Shown piece by piece: positions 6,873 through 15,359 of a DNA stretch of 32,768 bases (the stretch's first letter is position 1; each line of letters opens with the position of its first letter). The stretch is from positions 1 through 32,768 of the forward strand of contig JAJXWA010000026.1 of assembly GCA_021781795.1 (NCBI GenBank), in the 5' to 3' direction. Made by a program: the position numbers and the translations under genes. This stretch comes from Acidobacteriota bacterium. Lineage in GTDB: Bacteria > Acidobacteriota > Terriglobia > Terriglobales > Acidobacteriaceae. The notes beneath the pieces are model-generated. The model had not been told where the DNA came from. It ran no database searches and saw nothing but the letters and a program-made list of their open reading frames with translations.

Positions 6873-7796
6873 ATGCGAGAGAGCGGAGCGATGACGCGGC
6901 GGGGATTCCTGCGCGGTGTGGGGAGCGGAGCGGCGGCGATGGCGTTGGCGCCGGGTGCATGGGCAGCGGGGCGGACGGTGCCGGCGGGGATTCAGCTTTA
7001 TACGGTGGGCAGCGACCTGACAAAAGATCCGGCGGGGACGCTGAAGAAGCTGAGGGAGATTGGATTTGTCGAGGTGGAGACAAGCCCGATGATGAAGCAG
7101 ACGCCGGTGGAGTTTGCCGCGCTGGCGCGGGAGGCGGGACTGCGGGTGCCGAGCGCGCACCTGATGTTTGGGTTTGAGGAGACAGAAAAGGTGCTGGAGG
7201 ATGGGAAGACGCTGGGCGTGCAGTATGTGGTGAGCACGATTCTGCCGCCGCGCACCGTGGCGGGCGGGATGCAGAACGTGCTGCCGATGTTGAATGCGCT
7301 GACGGCGGAGGATTTTCGCAAGGTGGCGGCGCGGGCCAACGAGATGGGGCAGAAGGCGAAGGCGGCGGGGCTGCAGTATGCGTATCACAACCACAACTTC
7401 GAGTTTCGCGACCTGGGCGGTGGGGAGACGGGCTACGCGATTCTGCTGCGGGAGACGGACCCGGCGGTGGTGCAGTTTGAAGCGGACACGGGCTGGATGC
7501 GGGTGGCGGGCGCCGACCCGGTGAAGCTGCTGGAGGAGCATCCGAAGCGGTTTGCGATGCTGCATGTGAAGGACTTCAAGGGCGTGACGAAGCCGGTGAC
7601 GGCGCTGATGTCTCCGGATGCGCCGAAGCCGACGGAGCTGGGGCGCGGCGATGTGGACGTGAAGGCGATTGTGGCGGCGGGGCGGAAGGCGGGCGTGCGG
7701 CATATCTTTGTGGAGCAGGAGCCGCCGTTCACGGAGATGCCAGCGATGGAAGCGGCGGCGGTGGACTACGCGGCGCTGCGGCCGATGCTGGGGTGA
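6873..7796 (+). CDS. Tat-exported sugar phosphate isomerase/epimerase (AP endonuclease 2-like TIM barrel)
   Basis: The N-terminus MRESGAMTRRGFLRGVGSGA carries a twin-arginine signal. The rest is a xylose-isomerase-like TIM barrel: GIQLYTVG (39-46), YHNHNFEF, FEADTGWM, MLHVKDFK and FVEQEPP mark strands that end in the usual metal ligands (His, Glu, Asp, His, Glu). I took ATG 6873 because GGAGG lies 6 bp upstream; upstream in-frame ATG 6825 would bury the signal. Members act as isomerases, epimerases or 3-keto-sugar enzymes; the substrate is unknown here. The gene converges with the peptidase at 7803 with only 6 bp between them. Exported copies of this family are common in Acidobacteriota and Planctomycetota. 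Confidence 0.82.
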   Translation: MRESGAMTRRGFLRGVGSGAAAMALAPGAWAAGRTVPAGIQLYTVGSDLTKDPAGTLKKLREIGFVEVETSPMMKQTPVEFAALAREAGLRVPSAHLMFGFEETEKVLEDGKTLGVQYVVSTILPPRTVAGGMQNVLPMLNALTAEDFRKVAARANEMGQKAKAAGLQYAYHNHNFEFRDLGGGETGYAILLRETDPAVVQFEADTGWMRVAGADPVKLLEEHPKRFAMLHVKDFKGVTKPVTALMSPDAPKPTELGRGDVDVKAIVAAGRKAGVRHIFVEQEPPFTEMPAMEAAAVDYAALRPMLG

Positions 7797-7802
7797 GAGT
7801 CG

Positions 7803-9965
7803 CTATTGCATGGGCACGTGGAGGGTGGAGAAGAGGAAGGCCCACGCGTCGGCCTGTTCGAGGTTGGACTCGCTGACGTTGGTGCTGAGGCCGTGGCCGG
7901 CGTTGGGGTTGGTGAGCAGGAGGATGGGCAGTTTGCTGGACGAGGCGGCCTGAAGGGCGGCGGTCATCTTGCGCGAGTTGGCGGGGTTGACGCGGTGGTC
8001 GTTGTCGCCGGTGATGAAGAGGACGGCGGGATAGGGCGTGCCGGGCTGGACGTGGTGGTAGGGCGAGTAGGCGAAGAGAGCGAGGAACTGGTCGCGGTCT
8101 TTGACGGTGCCGTATTCGGTGATGTTGAACGAGCCGTTGGGGTCGAGCTCGTTGCGCAGCATGTCATAGATTCCCACGAACGAGACGATGGCGCGGAAGA
8201 GCTGGGGGTGCTGGATGATCATGGCGCCCATGAGGAGGCCGCCGTTGCTGCCGCCTTCTGCGGCGAGGCGGTTGGAGCGGGTGTAGCTGTGATCGACCAG
8301 GTACTGGGCGCAGGCGGCGAAGTCGTCAAAGACGTTTTGTTTGTGGGTGAGCATGCCGGCCTGGTGCCAGTCTTCACCGAACTCGCCTCCGCCGCGGATG
8401 TTGGCGATGGCAAAGACGAAGCCGTGATCGAAGAGGGAGCGGGAGCGGCCGGCGAAGTAGGGCGTGGTGCTGATGCCGAAACCGCCGTAGCCGGTGATGA
8501 GGGCGGGGTTGGAGCCGTCGAGTTTGGTGCCCTTGCGCAGGAGGATGGTCATGGGGATGCGCGCGCCGTCTTTTGACGTGGCGAAGACGCGCTCGACATC
8601 GATGTCGTCCATTTTGACGCTGGTGATGGTGTGGAAGGGCAGGGCGACGGGATCGCCGGTGCTGGCGACGCGATACCACTGCTGCGGCGTGGTGTAAGTG
8701 GTGGCGGCGAAGAGGAAGGACTGCGGGCCGTCGGGGACGAGTTCGCTGATGGAGGCGACGGACGGGGTTTTGACATCGGGGAGGCGCTGGCCGGAGAGGG
8801 AGTAGGCGCGAATCTCTTCCGGACCGCCGTGAATGACGATGACGTAGAGGCGATCTGCGGAGACGAATATGCGGCCGGGATCGGTGCCGGTGCCCTCAAT
8901 GGCTGCGTCGGTGGCCGGGACGACGAGGGTGGCGCGGGCGAGGCGGTTGTCAGTGGCGGGCAGATGGAGGACCTCGCCCATGTTGGAGCTGCGACGGCTG
9001 AGGAGCCAGATGCTGTTGTCCTGCCCGAAGACAGCGTCGACGATTTTGTCGTTGAACTGCGTGATGGGGTGGATTTTGCCGTCCGGCGTGACGAGAAAGT
9101 GCTCGAACTGGCCGCCGTCTCCGTTGGCGACGGAGATGATGAGGCGGGAGTCGTCGGGCGATGGGGCGAAGGTAATCTCGGCGATGCGGGGGAAGTCTTT
9201 GCCGATGATGTAGCGATCGTGGGAGGGGAGCTGTGCGAGATCGTGGAAGTAGACCTGCTGATAGAAGTCCATGTCTTCGGCGGGGCGCTCGTGTCCCTGG
9301 GGATAGCGGGTGTAGTAGAAGCCAGTGGAGTCCGCGTTCCAGGCCATGTCGCCGCCGCCGGTGGCGAAGTTGACGCGGGGGACGGTTTCGCCGAGCTGCC
9401 GGCCGGAGTTGTTGTCGATGACGTAGAGGGAGGCGTCTTCACTGCCGCCGGTGGAGACGGCAATGCCGGAGAGGTGACCGTTGGGCGAGATGCGGTACCA
9501 GTCAATCTGAAAGATGGTGTTGGGCTCGAAGGTGGCGGCGTCAAAGAGGACGCGCTCGGACTGCATATTTTCTGGCGAGTCGAAGGAGACGAGGCGGGGC
9601 GCGGGCTTGCCGGGGTCGAAGCGGAGGGCATAGAGATGGCCCTCGACTACCTGGAAGGCGGTGTAGGTGGTGTGTTCCGCCTGGATATGCTGCTGGATCT
9701 CGCTGAGGATGGGGTTGCGCTCGGGGAGGCGGTCCATGAATGCGGTGGTGTAGGCGTTTTGCGCGGCGACCCACTGCTTGACCTCAGGAGCCGAGCCGTC
9801 TTCGAGCCAGCGGTAGTTGTCCTGGATTTTGACGTTGAAGTAGGAGTCCAAGACGGGGTGCTGGGGTGTGGGAGGTGGTGCGGTGACCGGTGCCTGCTGG
9901 AGCGCCTGTTGGGAGTATGCGAGAGCCGCGGCAAAGAACAAAAGGCTTGCAGAGAGTGAGCGCAT
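7803..9965 (-). CDS. Secreted prolyl oligopeptidase family serine peptidase (S9A)
   Basis: The 720-residue protein has a Sec signal (about 1-22). A seven-bladed propeller follows, starting with the diagnostic DNYRWLEDGSAPEVKQW (49-65), then the alpha/beta-hydrolase domain. The catalytic triad is visible: Ser573 in EGGSNGG, Asp656 in GDNDHRV and His691 in NAGHG. The substrate-gating GGFG and ANIRGGGEFGEDWH motifs are also intact. The enzyme cleaves short peptides after proline. The length matches full S9A members (about 690-720). It is transcribed alone, divergent from the rhodanese gene over a 133-bp gap and convergent with the isomerase. Confidence 0.95.
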   Translation of the reverse strand: MRSLSASLLFFAAALAYSQQALQQAPVTAPPPTPQHPVLDSYFNVKIQDNYRWLEDGSAPEVKQWVAAQNAYTTAFMDRLPERNPILSEIQQHIQAEHTTYTAFQVVEGHLYALRFDPGKPAPRLVSFDSPENMQSERVLFDAATFEPNTIFQIDWYRISPNGHLSGIAVSTGGSEDASLYVIDNNSGRQLGETVPRVNFATGGGDMAWNADSTGFYYTRYPQGHERPAEDMDFYQQVYFHDLAQLPSHDRYIIGKDFPRIAEITFAPSPDDSRLIISVANGDGGQFEHFLVTPDGKIHPITQFNDKIVDAVFGQDNSIWLLSRRSSNMGEVLHLPATDNRLARATLVVPATDAAIEGTGTDPGRIFVSADRLYVIVIHGGPEEIRAYSLSGQRLPDVKTPSVASISELVPDGPQSFLFAATTYTTPQQWYRVASTGDPVALPFHTITSVKMDDIDVERVFATSKDGARIPMTILLRKGTKLDGSNPALITGYGGFGISTTPYFAGRSRSLFDHGFVFAIANIRGGGEFGEDWHQAGMLTHKQNVFDDFAACAQYLVDHSYTRSNRLAAEGGSNGGLLMGAMIIQHPQLFRAIVSFVGIYDMLRNELDPNGSFNITEYGTVKDRDQFLALFAYSPYHHVQPGTPYPAVLFITGDNDHRVNPANSRKMTAALQAASSSKLPILLLTNPNAGHGLSTNVSESNLEQADAWAFLFSTLHVPMQ

Positions 9966-10098
9966 AGGTGAGCCTCCCCTGAACAGATAGTGGTGATGCT
10001 ACCACCGCTGGGCGAAATCGCGGTGGCTGCGCCGGGTTGTCGGACGGGGCTGCAACACGAATGAGCATCACAGAAGGGGCGAACGTTCGGGCCGTAGA

Positions 10099-10584
10099 AT
10101 GCGCTGCATGGGCCATGAGGTGGAACACCAAGCACAACGAACCAAAGATGAAGAGCAACTGGAGATGTCTGCGAGGACGGCGCTGGAGCTGCAGCGGCTG
10201 AATCTGGCGGTGCTGATCGATATCCGGCAGAAGTTTGAGCTGGAGTTGCAGGGCGAGATTCCGGGAGCGAGCTTTCTTCCATTATTTCAATTCAAGCGCA
10301 TGCTGGGGCACGCACTCTCTGACGCGGAGCAGGAGGCGCTGGATGAGGATGTGCCGGACATGCGCGACATTCAGCATTTTCTTTCGATGATCAACAAGAT
10401 GCATCACTCGAAGGAGCTGATTCTGGTGTGCGTGTGCAACAGCGGGAACCGGAGCCTGAGTGCGGCGCGACTGCTGCGGCTGCTGGGATACGAGCACTCG
10501 TACTCGATGGCCGGGGGCTATCTGGCGCTGGATGCGCTGCTGGAGGCGGAGAAGAAGAAGGCGAGCGCAGCGCAGGCGGGGTGA
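10099..10584 (+). CDS. Rhodanese-like domain protein
   Basis: The 161-residue protein has LIDIRQKFEL near 39-48, the typical first rhodanese motif, and the active-site loop VCNSGNRS with Cys113, followed by SAARLLRLLGYEHSYSMAGG. A six-residue loop with Cys fits sulfurtransfer from thiosulfate or persulfide, and an intact loop Arg (118) supports activity. An insert of about 50 residues, rich in acidic residues, separates the two motifs. No signal peptide is evident, so it is probably cytosolic. The start is uncertain: ATG 10099 and 10108 lack a good ribosome site and ATG 10165 is also possible. It precedes the multihaem cytochrome by 160 bp. Confidence 0.82.
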   Translation: MRCMGHEVEHQAQRTKDEEQLEMSARTALELQRLNLAVLIDIRQKFELELQGEIPGASFLPLFQFKRMLGHALSDAEQEALDEDVPDMRDIQHFLSMINKMHHSKELILVCVCNSGNRSLSAARLLRLLGYEHSYSMAGGYLALDALLEAEKKKASAAQAG

Positions 10585-10744
10585 GGGCCGGGTGCTTTCC
10601 CACCCAGGGCGCACTCGAAAGGGCCTTTGTTGAGGCGGCAAAAGAAGGCGCGCATTTTTTGATGCTGTCGAAGGGATGCTTAGATGAGCGCGCGATGGAG
10701 GTGGTGGCTGGGCGTCCAAATGGTGCGAAGCAACGTATCTATCT

Positions 10745-12553
10745 ATGATGAGCGCACCGCGAAGACGCTGGCGGGCGCCGATGACCTGGCTACTGGTGGC
10801 ACTGGCTTGGGCAGAGATTGCTGGATCGTTGTGTGCGGGACTCTTCTCAACTCGGCAGGTATTCGGCGAATCCACGCCTGATCGACAACATGCTGCGGAA
10901 TCCCGACCAGCAAAGCAATTAGCGCCCAATGATGGCTATGTGGGCTCCTCGACGTGCGCGAGCTGCCATAAGGTTATCTACGCAAACTTTGCGAAGACGC
11001 GCATGGGCCGCTCAATGACGGTGGCGACGGCGGACGCTGTGGGTTCGCTGCATTTGCCGAGCTCGATCTACAATCCAACAACGGACCGCCACTTTGATGT
11101 GTATGCGCAGCAGGGAAAGCTATTTGTCAGCGAGTACCAGACGGGCGCGCAGGGACAGGAAGTCTTTCGGAAGACCAAGCAAGTTGAGTGGATTATCGGC
11201 GCGGATGCCAATGGGCTAGGCGGAATTGTGCAGCGAGGAGCCTATCTATTTGAAGCGCCGGTTTCGTACTATGTATCGCCGCAGAAATGGGGCGTTTCGC
11301 CCGGCTATGAGGACCGGCCTATTGGCTTCAGCCGGCCGATTCTGGCGGGGTGCATTTTCTGCCACAGCGGACGGCCGGAGCCTGCGGACAAGGACACGGG
11401 TAAGTTCAAGCCGGAGCCGTTCCGGCAACTTGCGATTGGGTGTGAGAACTGTCATGGGCCGGGTGCGGCGCATGTGCAGGCGATGCAGTCAGGGACCAGG
11501 ACGGATGCGGATCTTCACATCGTGAATCCGGACCGGCTGAGCGCGGGGCTGGAGAACGATATCTGCATGTCCTGCCACGAAGCGGGCGATGTGCGGGTGT
11601 CGCGGCCGGGCAAGTCGTATCTGGACTTCAGGCCGGGCGAGCCGCTCGACAAGACAGTGGCGATCCTGATGGTGCCGATCCAACGGGGCGACTTGGATTC
11701 GGAGGATCATCTGGAGCAGACTTTCGAGATGCGGATGAGCAAGTGTTATCGCGCGACGGCGGGACAACTGCGGTGCGCGACGTGCCACGATCCGCATGTG
11801 GAGCCGACGGCATCGGAGGCGGCAACGTATTTCAATGCGAAGTGCATGAACTGCCATGCGGACAGGATGTGTACTCTGGCCGCGGCTGAGCGGGCGAAGA
11901 CGAAGCCAGCCAACAACTGCATCGAGTGCCACATGCCGCGACGGAAGACGCCGCAGATTGCGCACTCGAGTTTGACGAATCATAGGATTCTGACGCGGAC
12001 AGGCGAGCCACTGCCGGACGAAGCGTTCTCCCTGACGACGCCGGAGCTTCCGGATCTGGCGTATCTGGATGGTGAGCCGGGCGGCGCGGGCGCGCTGGAG
12101 CCGGCGACACTGCTGAGGGTCTATCGCGAGCTCACCAATTCACGGCCGGAATACAAGGCGGCGTACGAGAGGCTGCTGAGCAAACTGGCGGAGGCGGACC
12201 CGAACCATGCGGAGGTGCAGGAGGGCGTGGGTGAGGAGGCGCTCGCAAATGGCCATGCAGAAGAGGCTCTCGCGCATCTGGAGCTGGCGGCGAAGTTGAA
12301 GCCGCAGGAGCCGCGGGTGTACAGCGAGATGGCGCAGGCGGAGGAGCAGCTGGGAAGGCTCGATGAGGCGATTGCCTCGGCAGAGAAGGCGCAAAGCCTT
12401 GACCCCTATGATGAGCAGGCGCAGAAGACGCTGATCGATTGCCTGATTGCCGCAAAGCAGTATGACAAGGCGATCGCGTCGATGGAGCGCTATCTGGAGG
12501 TCTTCCCAGACGACCCGTTTATGCGGAAGATGCTGAACCTGGCGCGACAGTAG
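10745..12553 (+). CDS. Seven-haem c-type cytochrome with C-terminal TPR domain
   Basis: The 602-residue exported protein has a hydrophobic signal segment (14-31) and seven CxxCH sites at residues 71, 203, 233, 274, 344, 367 and 392. LEPATLLRVY starts a C-terminal TPR region (about 455-600) with EALANGHAEEALAHLELAAK and LGRLDEAIASAEKAQSLDP. This is the arrangement of 'tetratricopeptide repeat / cytochrome c3-like' proteins, which carry electrons in the periplasm while the TPRs bind partners. No quinol dehydrogenase or terminal reductase is next to it, so the redox partner is unknown. It converges with gluQ across 9 bp. Tandem ATGs (10745, 10748) make the exact start ambiguous by one codon. Confidence 0.9.
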   Translation: MMSAPRRRWRAPMTWLLVALAWAEIAGSLCAGLFSTRQVFGESTPDRQHAAESRPAKQLAPNDGYVGSSTCASCHKVIYANFAKTRMGRSMTVATADAVGSLHLPSSIYNPTTDRHFDVYAQQGKLFVSEYQTGAQGQEVFRKTKQVEWIIGADANGLGGIVQRGAYLFEAPVSYYVSPQKWGVSPGYEDRPIGFSRPILAGCIFCHSGRPEPADKDTGKFKPEPFRQLAIGCENCHGPGAAHVQAMQSGTRTDADLHIVNPDRLSAGLENDICMSCHEAGDVRVSRPGKSYLDFRPGEPLDKTVAILMVPIQRGDLDSEDHLEQTFEMRMSKCYRATAGQLRCATCHDPHVEPTASEAATYFNAKCMNCHADRMCTLAAAERAKTKPANNCIECHMPRRKTPQIAHSSLTNHRILTRTGEPLPDEAFSLTTPELPDLAYLDGEPGGAGALEPATLLRVYRELTNSRPEYKAAYERLLSKLAEADPNHAEVQEGVGEEALANGHAEEALAHLELAAKLKPQEPRVYSEMAQAEEQLGRLDEAIASAEKAQSLDPYDEQAQKTLIDCLIAAKQYDKAIASMERYLEVFPDDPFMRKMLNLARQ

Positions 12554-12562
12554 CGGCGTGCA

Positions 12563-13465
12563 TCAGGCGAGGGGCAGGTCGGCGGAGAAGATGTTGAGCG
12601 GGGTGACGCCCTGCTGGCGCAGGGTGCGGATGCTGAGGCTGTCATGGCGCTTGGCGAGGCGCTGGCCGTTGTGGTCCACGACGAGCGGGCAGTGGAACCA
12701 GGCGGGGATGGGATAACCGAGGGCGCGATAGAGCAGAATCTGGCGGGCAGTGGATTTGAGCAGGTCGGCGCCGCGGACGACTTCGGTGATGCCCATGGTG
12801 TTGTCATCGACGACACAGGCGAGCTGGTAGCTGGGCAGGCCGTCGCGCCGCCAGACGACGAAGTCGCCGAAGTCAACGCCGCCGGTGAAGGTCTGCGGGC
12901 CGAGGTTCTCATCGTGGAAGGCGATGACTTCGCCGTGAGGAACGCGGAAGCGCCAGTTGAAGTCGTAGGGGTGGCCGTCGGGGATGGGCGGCAGCGGACG
13001 GGCGGGGCGGCAGACGCCGGGATAGATGGGCTCGTCGTCGGGGTCGTTGGGTGCGCTGCCGGATGTGCCTTCGTGGGGCGCGGCGGTGGCGGCGGCGAGG
13101 TCTTTGCGCGAGCAGCGGCAGGGATAGAGGAAGCTGCCGAGGAGCAGGCGACGCCAGGCGTCGACGTAGATGTTGCGGCGCTGACTTTGGAGATAAGGCT
13201 CACAGGGACCGCCTAGGTCGGGGCCTTCATGCCAGCGGATGCCGAGCCAGAGCAGGTCTTCAATCGCGGCGCGGGCGAATTCACCGCGGGAGCGGTCGGG
13301 GTCGAGGTCTTCGACGCGGAGAACGAGAGCGCCCTGAGCGTCGCGGGCGCGCTGATAGGCCTTCCAGAAGGTGCGGGCATGGCCAACGTGGAGATAGCCG
13401 GTGGGCGAAGGCGCGAGACGGCCGCGGTAACCAGAGGCGGGTGTGGTTGGGAAGATGCGGGCCAC
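12563..13465 (-). CDS. gluQ: Glutamyl-Q tRNA(Asp) synthetase
   Basis: GluQ attaches glutamate to the queuosine base at position 34 of tRNA-Asp. The 300-residue protein is a truncated GluRS catalytic core without an anticodon-binding domain. RLAPSPTGYLHVGHARTF contains the HIGH-like motif (26-29), CRC (116-118), Tyr149 and Cys152 fit the zinc site, and LAKRHDSLS (271-279) is the KMSKS equivalent with the family's KRxDS form. I chose GTG 13465, which lies just before ARIFPTTP; no ATG is available there and the open frame upstream runs into the divergent gene. It is divergent from the DinB-family gene over 54 bp. Confidence 0.93.
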   Translation of the reverse strand: MARIFPTTPASGYRGRLAPSPTGYLHVGHARTFWKAYQRARDAQGALVLRVEDLDPDRSRGEFARAAIEDLLWLGIRWHEGPDLGGPCEPYLQSQRRNIYVDAWRRLLLGSFLYPCRCSRKDLAAATAAPHEGTSGSAPNDPDDEPIYPGVCRPARPLPPIPDGHPYDFNWRFRVPHGEVIAFHDENLGPQTFTGGVDFGDFVVWRRDGLPSYQLACVVDDNTMGITEVVRGADLLKSTARQILLYRALGYPIPAWFHCPLVVDHNGQRLAKRHDSLSIRTLRQQGVTPLNIFSADLPLA

Positions 13466-13519
13466 GATGGATTCAGTGTACCGGGGCGCAAGCGGCGCGA
13501 CGAGGTCACGTTGGTTACA

Positions 13520-14044
13520 ATGGCGGGCATGAGAGGGCGACCGGACGAAAAGGAATTTGACGCGTACTTCGCGGCGTACATCGGCAAGGTGGAAGGGGAC
13601 GATCCGCTGGCGGCGATGGAGCGGCAGATGGCGGAGTGGCTGCCGGTGCTGGAAGGGATTGCGCCGGAGCGCACGCTGGAGCGGTATGCGCCGGGGAAGT
13701 GGACGATGCGCGAGGTGCTGAATCATATTGCCGATACGGAGCGTGTCTTTGCGTTCCGGGGGCTGTGGTTTGCGCGGGCATTTGCGAGTGAGCTGCCGGG
13801 CTTTGACCAGGATGTGGGCGTGGTGGGGGCGAAGGCGGATGCGATTGCGTGGCCTGCACTGATTGAGGAGTTCAAGCGGGTGCGCGCGGCAACGGTGATG
13901 CTGTTCGAGCATCTGCCGGCGGAGGCGTGGATGCGCGCGGGCGTGGCCAACCAGAAGAAGATGACGGTGCGCGCGGTGGCGTTCATTATCGCGGGACACG
14001 CGGAGCATCATCTGGGGATGCTGCGGGACCGGTATCTGAAGTGA
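13520..14044 (+). CDS. DinB-family metal-dependent four-helix protein
   Basis: The 174-residue protein shows the DinB/YfiT layout: PGKWTMREVLNHIADTERVF carries the first ligand His69, and GHAEHHLGML near the C-terminus gives His160 and His164. Such proteins bind Ni, Zn or Fe and many act as thiol-dependent transferases (for example with bacillithiol or mycothiol); others are stress-induced with unknown activity. The start at ATG 13520 follows the gluQ divergent gap. A second ATG at 13529 is possible. It converges with the FAD protein at 14064. Confidence 0.85.
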   Translation: MAGMRGRPDEKEFDAYFAAYIGKVEGDDPLAAMERQMAEWLPVLEGIAPERTLERYAPGKWTMREVLNHIADTERVFAFRGLWFARAFASELPGFDQDVGVVGAKADAIAWPALIEEFKRVRAATVMLFEHLPAEAWMRAGVANQKKMTVRAVAFIIAGHAEHHLGMLRDRYLK

Positions 14045-14063
14045 GAGCGACATGTGGGACGGG

Positions 14064-15179
14064 CTATTTGCGGGACGCCTGGCTGGGCTCTCCCAAGCGT
14101 CGCATGACTTCTGCGACGGCGCGCTGTGCGGCGGTGACTGCGCCTGCCATGTAGCCGGGCTCCGCTGGGCTGGATTCACTGCCTCCGAGCGAAAGGTGAT
14201 GCTGCCACGCGCCCGCGACCCATGGAGCGGCAGAAGGCACGGGATGACCGCCGGCGAGCCGGTCGTCTGGAGTGGCGGTCAGCGGATCGGCGGCCCAGTC
14301 CTTGAAGAGGGTGGCGCGCGGGTGCAGCGCTTCTGGTCCAAAAAGGCGGGCAAACTGCTCAAGACAAGCTTGTGCGAAGACGGCTTCACCCAGGGACGCG
14401 CGCGTGTCCGCGCCGACGCTGGGAAAGCCAAAGAGCGCAGCTTTGCCGGAAGCCGTGGTGGCATCGTGGATTTCACCAAGCGGGCCGACGAGGCTTTGCG
14501 CGGTGCCGGAGAGGCCTGCATCGCGCCAGAAGGGACGGTCGTAGAGGGCGAAGAATTTGGCATGGGGTGCCATCCACGTGGGCGTATCCTGCCAGCGCTG
14601 CATGGTGGCCGGATCGATGGCGGGGGAGAAGGAAATCGCTGCAAGCAGCCGCGGAGGAAGAGCGGCAATCACCTGGTCTGCAAGGATCGTCGGTGTCGTG
14701 CCGTCAGGTTTAGCGATGGTCAGCGCGACATTCTTCGATTCAAGTGCAATCTGCCGAACGTGCGTGCCAAGCAAGATGGATTCGCGCTGCAGAGGCTCTG
14801 CGAGCGCAGCGATCAAAGTTGCTGAGCCGCCGACGAGGCGCATGGACTGCGGCTCCTGGTGGGTGGCGCGATACCGCCATGGCGTCTCGCGAGACATGCG
14901 CTCGAAGACAACGTCGCCGTTGTTGTGCTGGGGAAAAGTTGCAAGGCTTAACTCGCGGACAAGCGCCGCCATCTGCGGCTGCATCTGTGGCCAGAACCAG
15001 GAAGGTCCAAGGTCGAAGCCATCGCGAGACAGTGTGCGGGCTTCGTCGGTGGTCAGGATGCGTCCGCCAAGGCGCTCGCGAGCTTCGATCAGGATGAAGC
15101 TGATTCCCGCGGCGTGGAGGAGCTTTGCGGCGTAAAGGCCGGCGAGTCCGCCTCCGATGATGGCGACTGTCGTCTGCAT
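14064..15179 (-). CDS. FAD-dependent amine oxidase-like oxidoreductase
   Basis: The 371-residue protein opens with MQTTVAIIGGGLAGLYAAKLL, a Rossmann dinucleotide fold (GGGLAG 9-14) ending in the ribose-binding Glu32. RLGGRI (36-41) is the second FAD-contact motif of the amine oxidase/protoporphyrinogen oxidase superfamily. The C-terminal block WVAGAWQHHLSLGGSESSPAEPGYMAGAV fits the FAD-binding region that closes these enzymes. ATG 15179 is preferred because AAAGGA lies 7 bp upstream; the frame extends to 15221. Flavin monoamine oxidases oxidise amines to imines; the substrate is unknown. It is about 370 residues, shorter than typical MAO-like members (about 450), lacking some substrate-domain residues. 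Confidence 0.85.
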   Translation of the reverse strand: MQTTVAIIGGGLAGLYAAKLLHAAGISFILIEARERLGGRILTTDEARTLSRDGFDLGPSWFWPQMQPQMAALVRELSLATFPQHNNGDVVFERMSRETPWRYRATHQEPQSMRLVGGSATLIAALAEPLQRESILLGTHVRQIALESKNVALTIAKPDGTTPTILADQVIAALPPRLLAAISFSPAIDPATMQRWQDTPTWMAPHAKFFALYDRPFWRDAGLSGTAQSLVGPLGEIHDATTASGKAALFGFPSVGADTRASLGEAVFAQACLEQFARLFGPEALHPRATLFKDWAADPLTATPDDRLAGGHPVPSAAPWVAGAWQHHLSLGGSESSPAEPGYMAGAVTAAQRAVAEVMRRLGEPSQASRK

Positions 15180-15314
15180 CGAGTTCCTTTGCGGTTGAGT
15201 TTCAAATCGCCCAGAGTCCATTTTTTCAGATTGACTGGACCGGTGCGCGAGGGAATTCGGCTTGAGTCATTGTGCGCTACGAGAGCGCGATGCTTGCGGA
15301 AGCAAGAGCGAAGA

Positions 15315-15335
15315 GCCTCCACCTTTCGGTGAGGC
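15315..15335 (-). terminator. Possible terminator hairpin after the sulfatase gene
   Basis: On the minus strand the sequence reads GCCTCACC-GAAA-GGTGGAGGC, an 8-bp stem with one bulged base and a GNRA-type loop, 25 nt after the sulfatase stop. No run of T follows, so intrinsic termination is uncertain. Confidence 0.35.
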
Positions 15336-15359
15336 CCTTCGGGTGCTGCTTGAGGGGTG

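Noticed and set aside
8631..9959. A 442-codon plus-strand open frame opposite the prolyl oligopeptidase gene
   Set aside because: It is Gly/Val/Asp/Glu-rich with no domain. It mirrors the codon bias of the real gene on the minus strand, which has a complete catalytic triad.
10080..10089. CGAACGTTCG palindrome as a LexA box
   Set aside because: The Gram-positive-type LexA box needs a 4-bp spacer between CGAAC and GTTCG, which is missing. The nearby genes are not SOS genes.
13466..14179. N-terminal extension of gluQ into the open frame upstream
   Set aside because: It would overlap most of the divergent DinB-family gene, and the extra residues have no resemblance to any synthetase. The GTG at 13465 gives the normal length.
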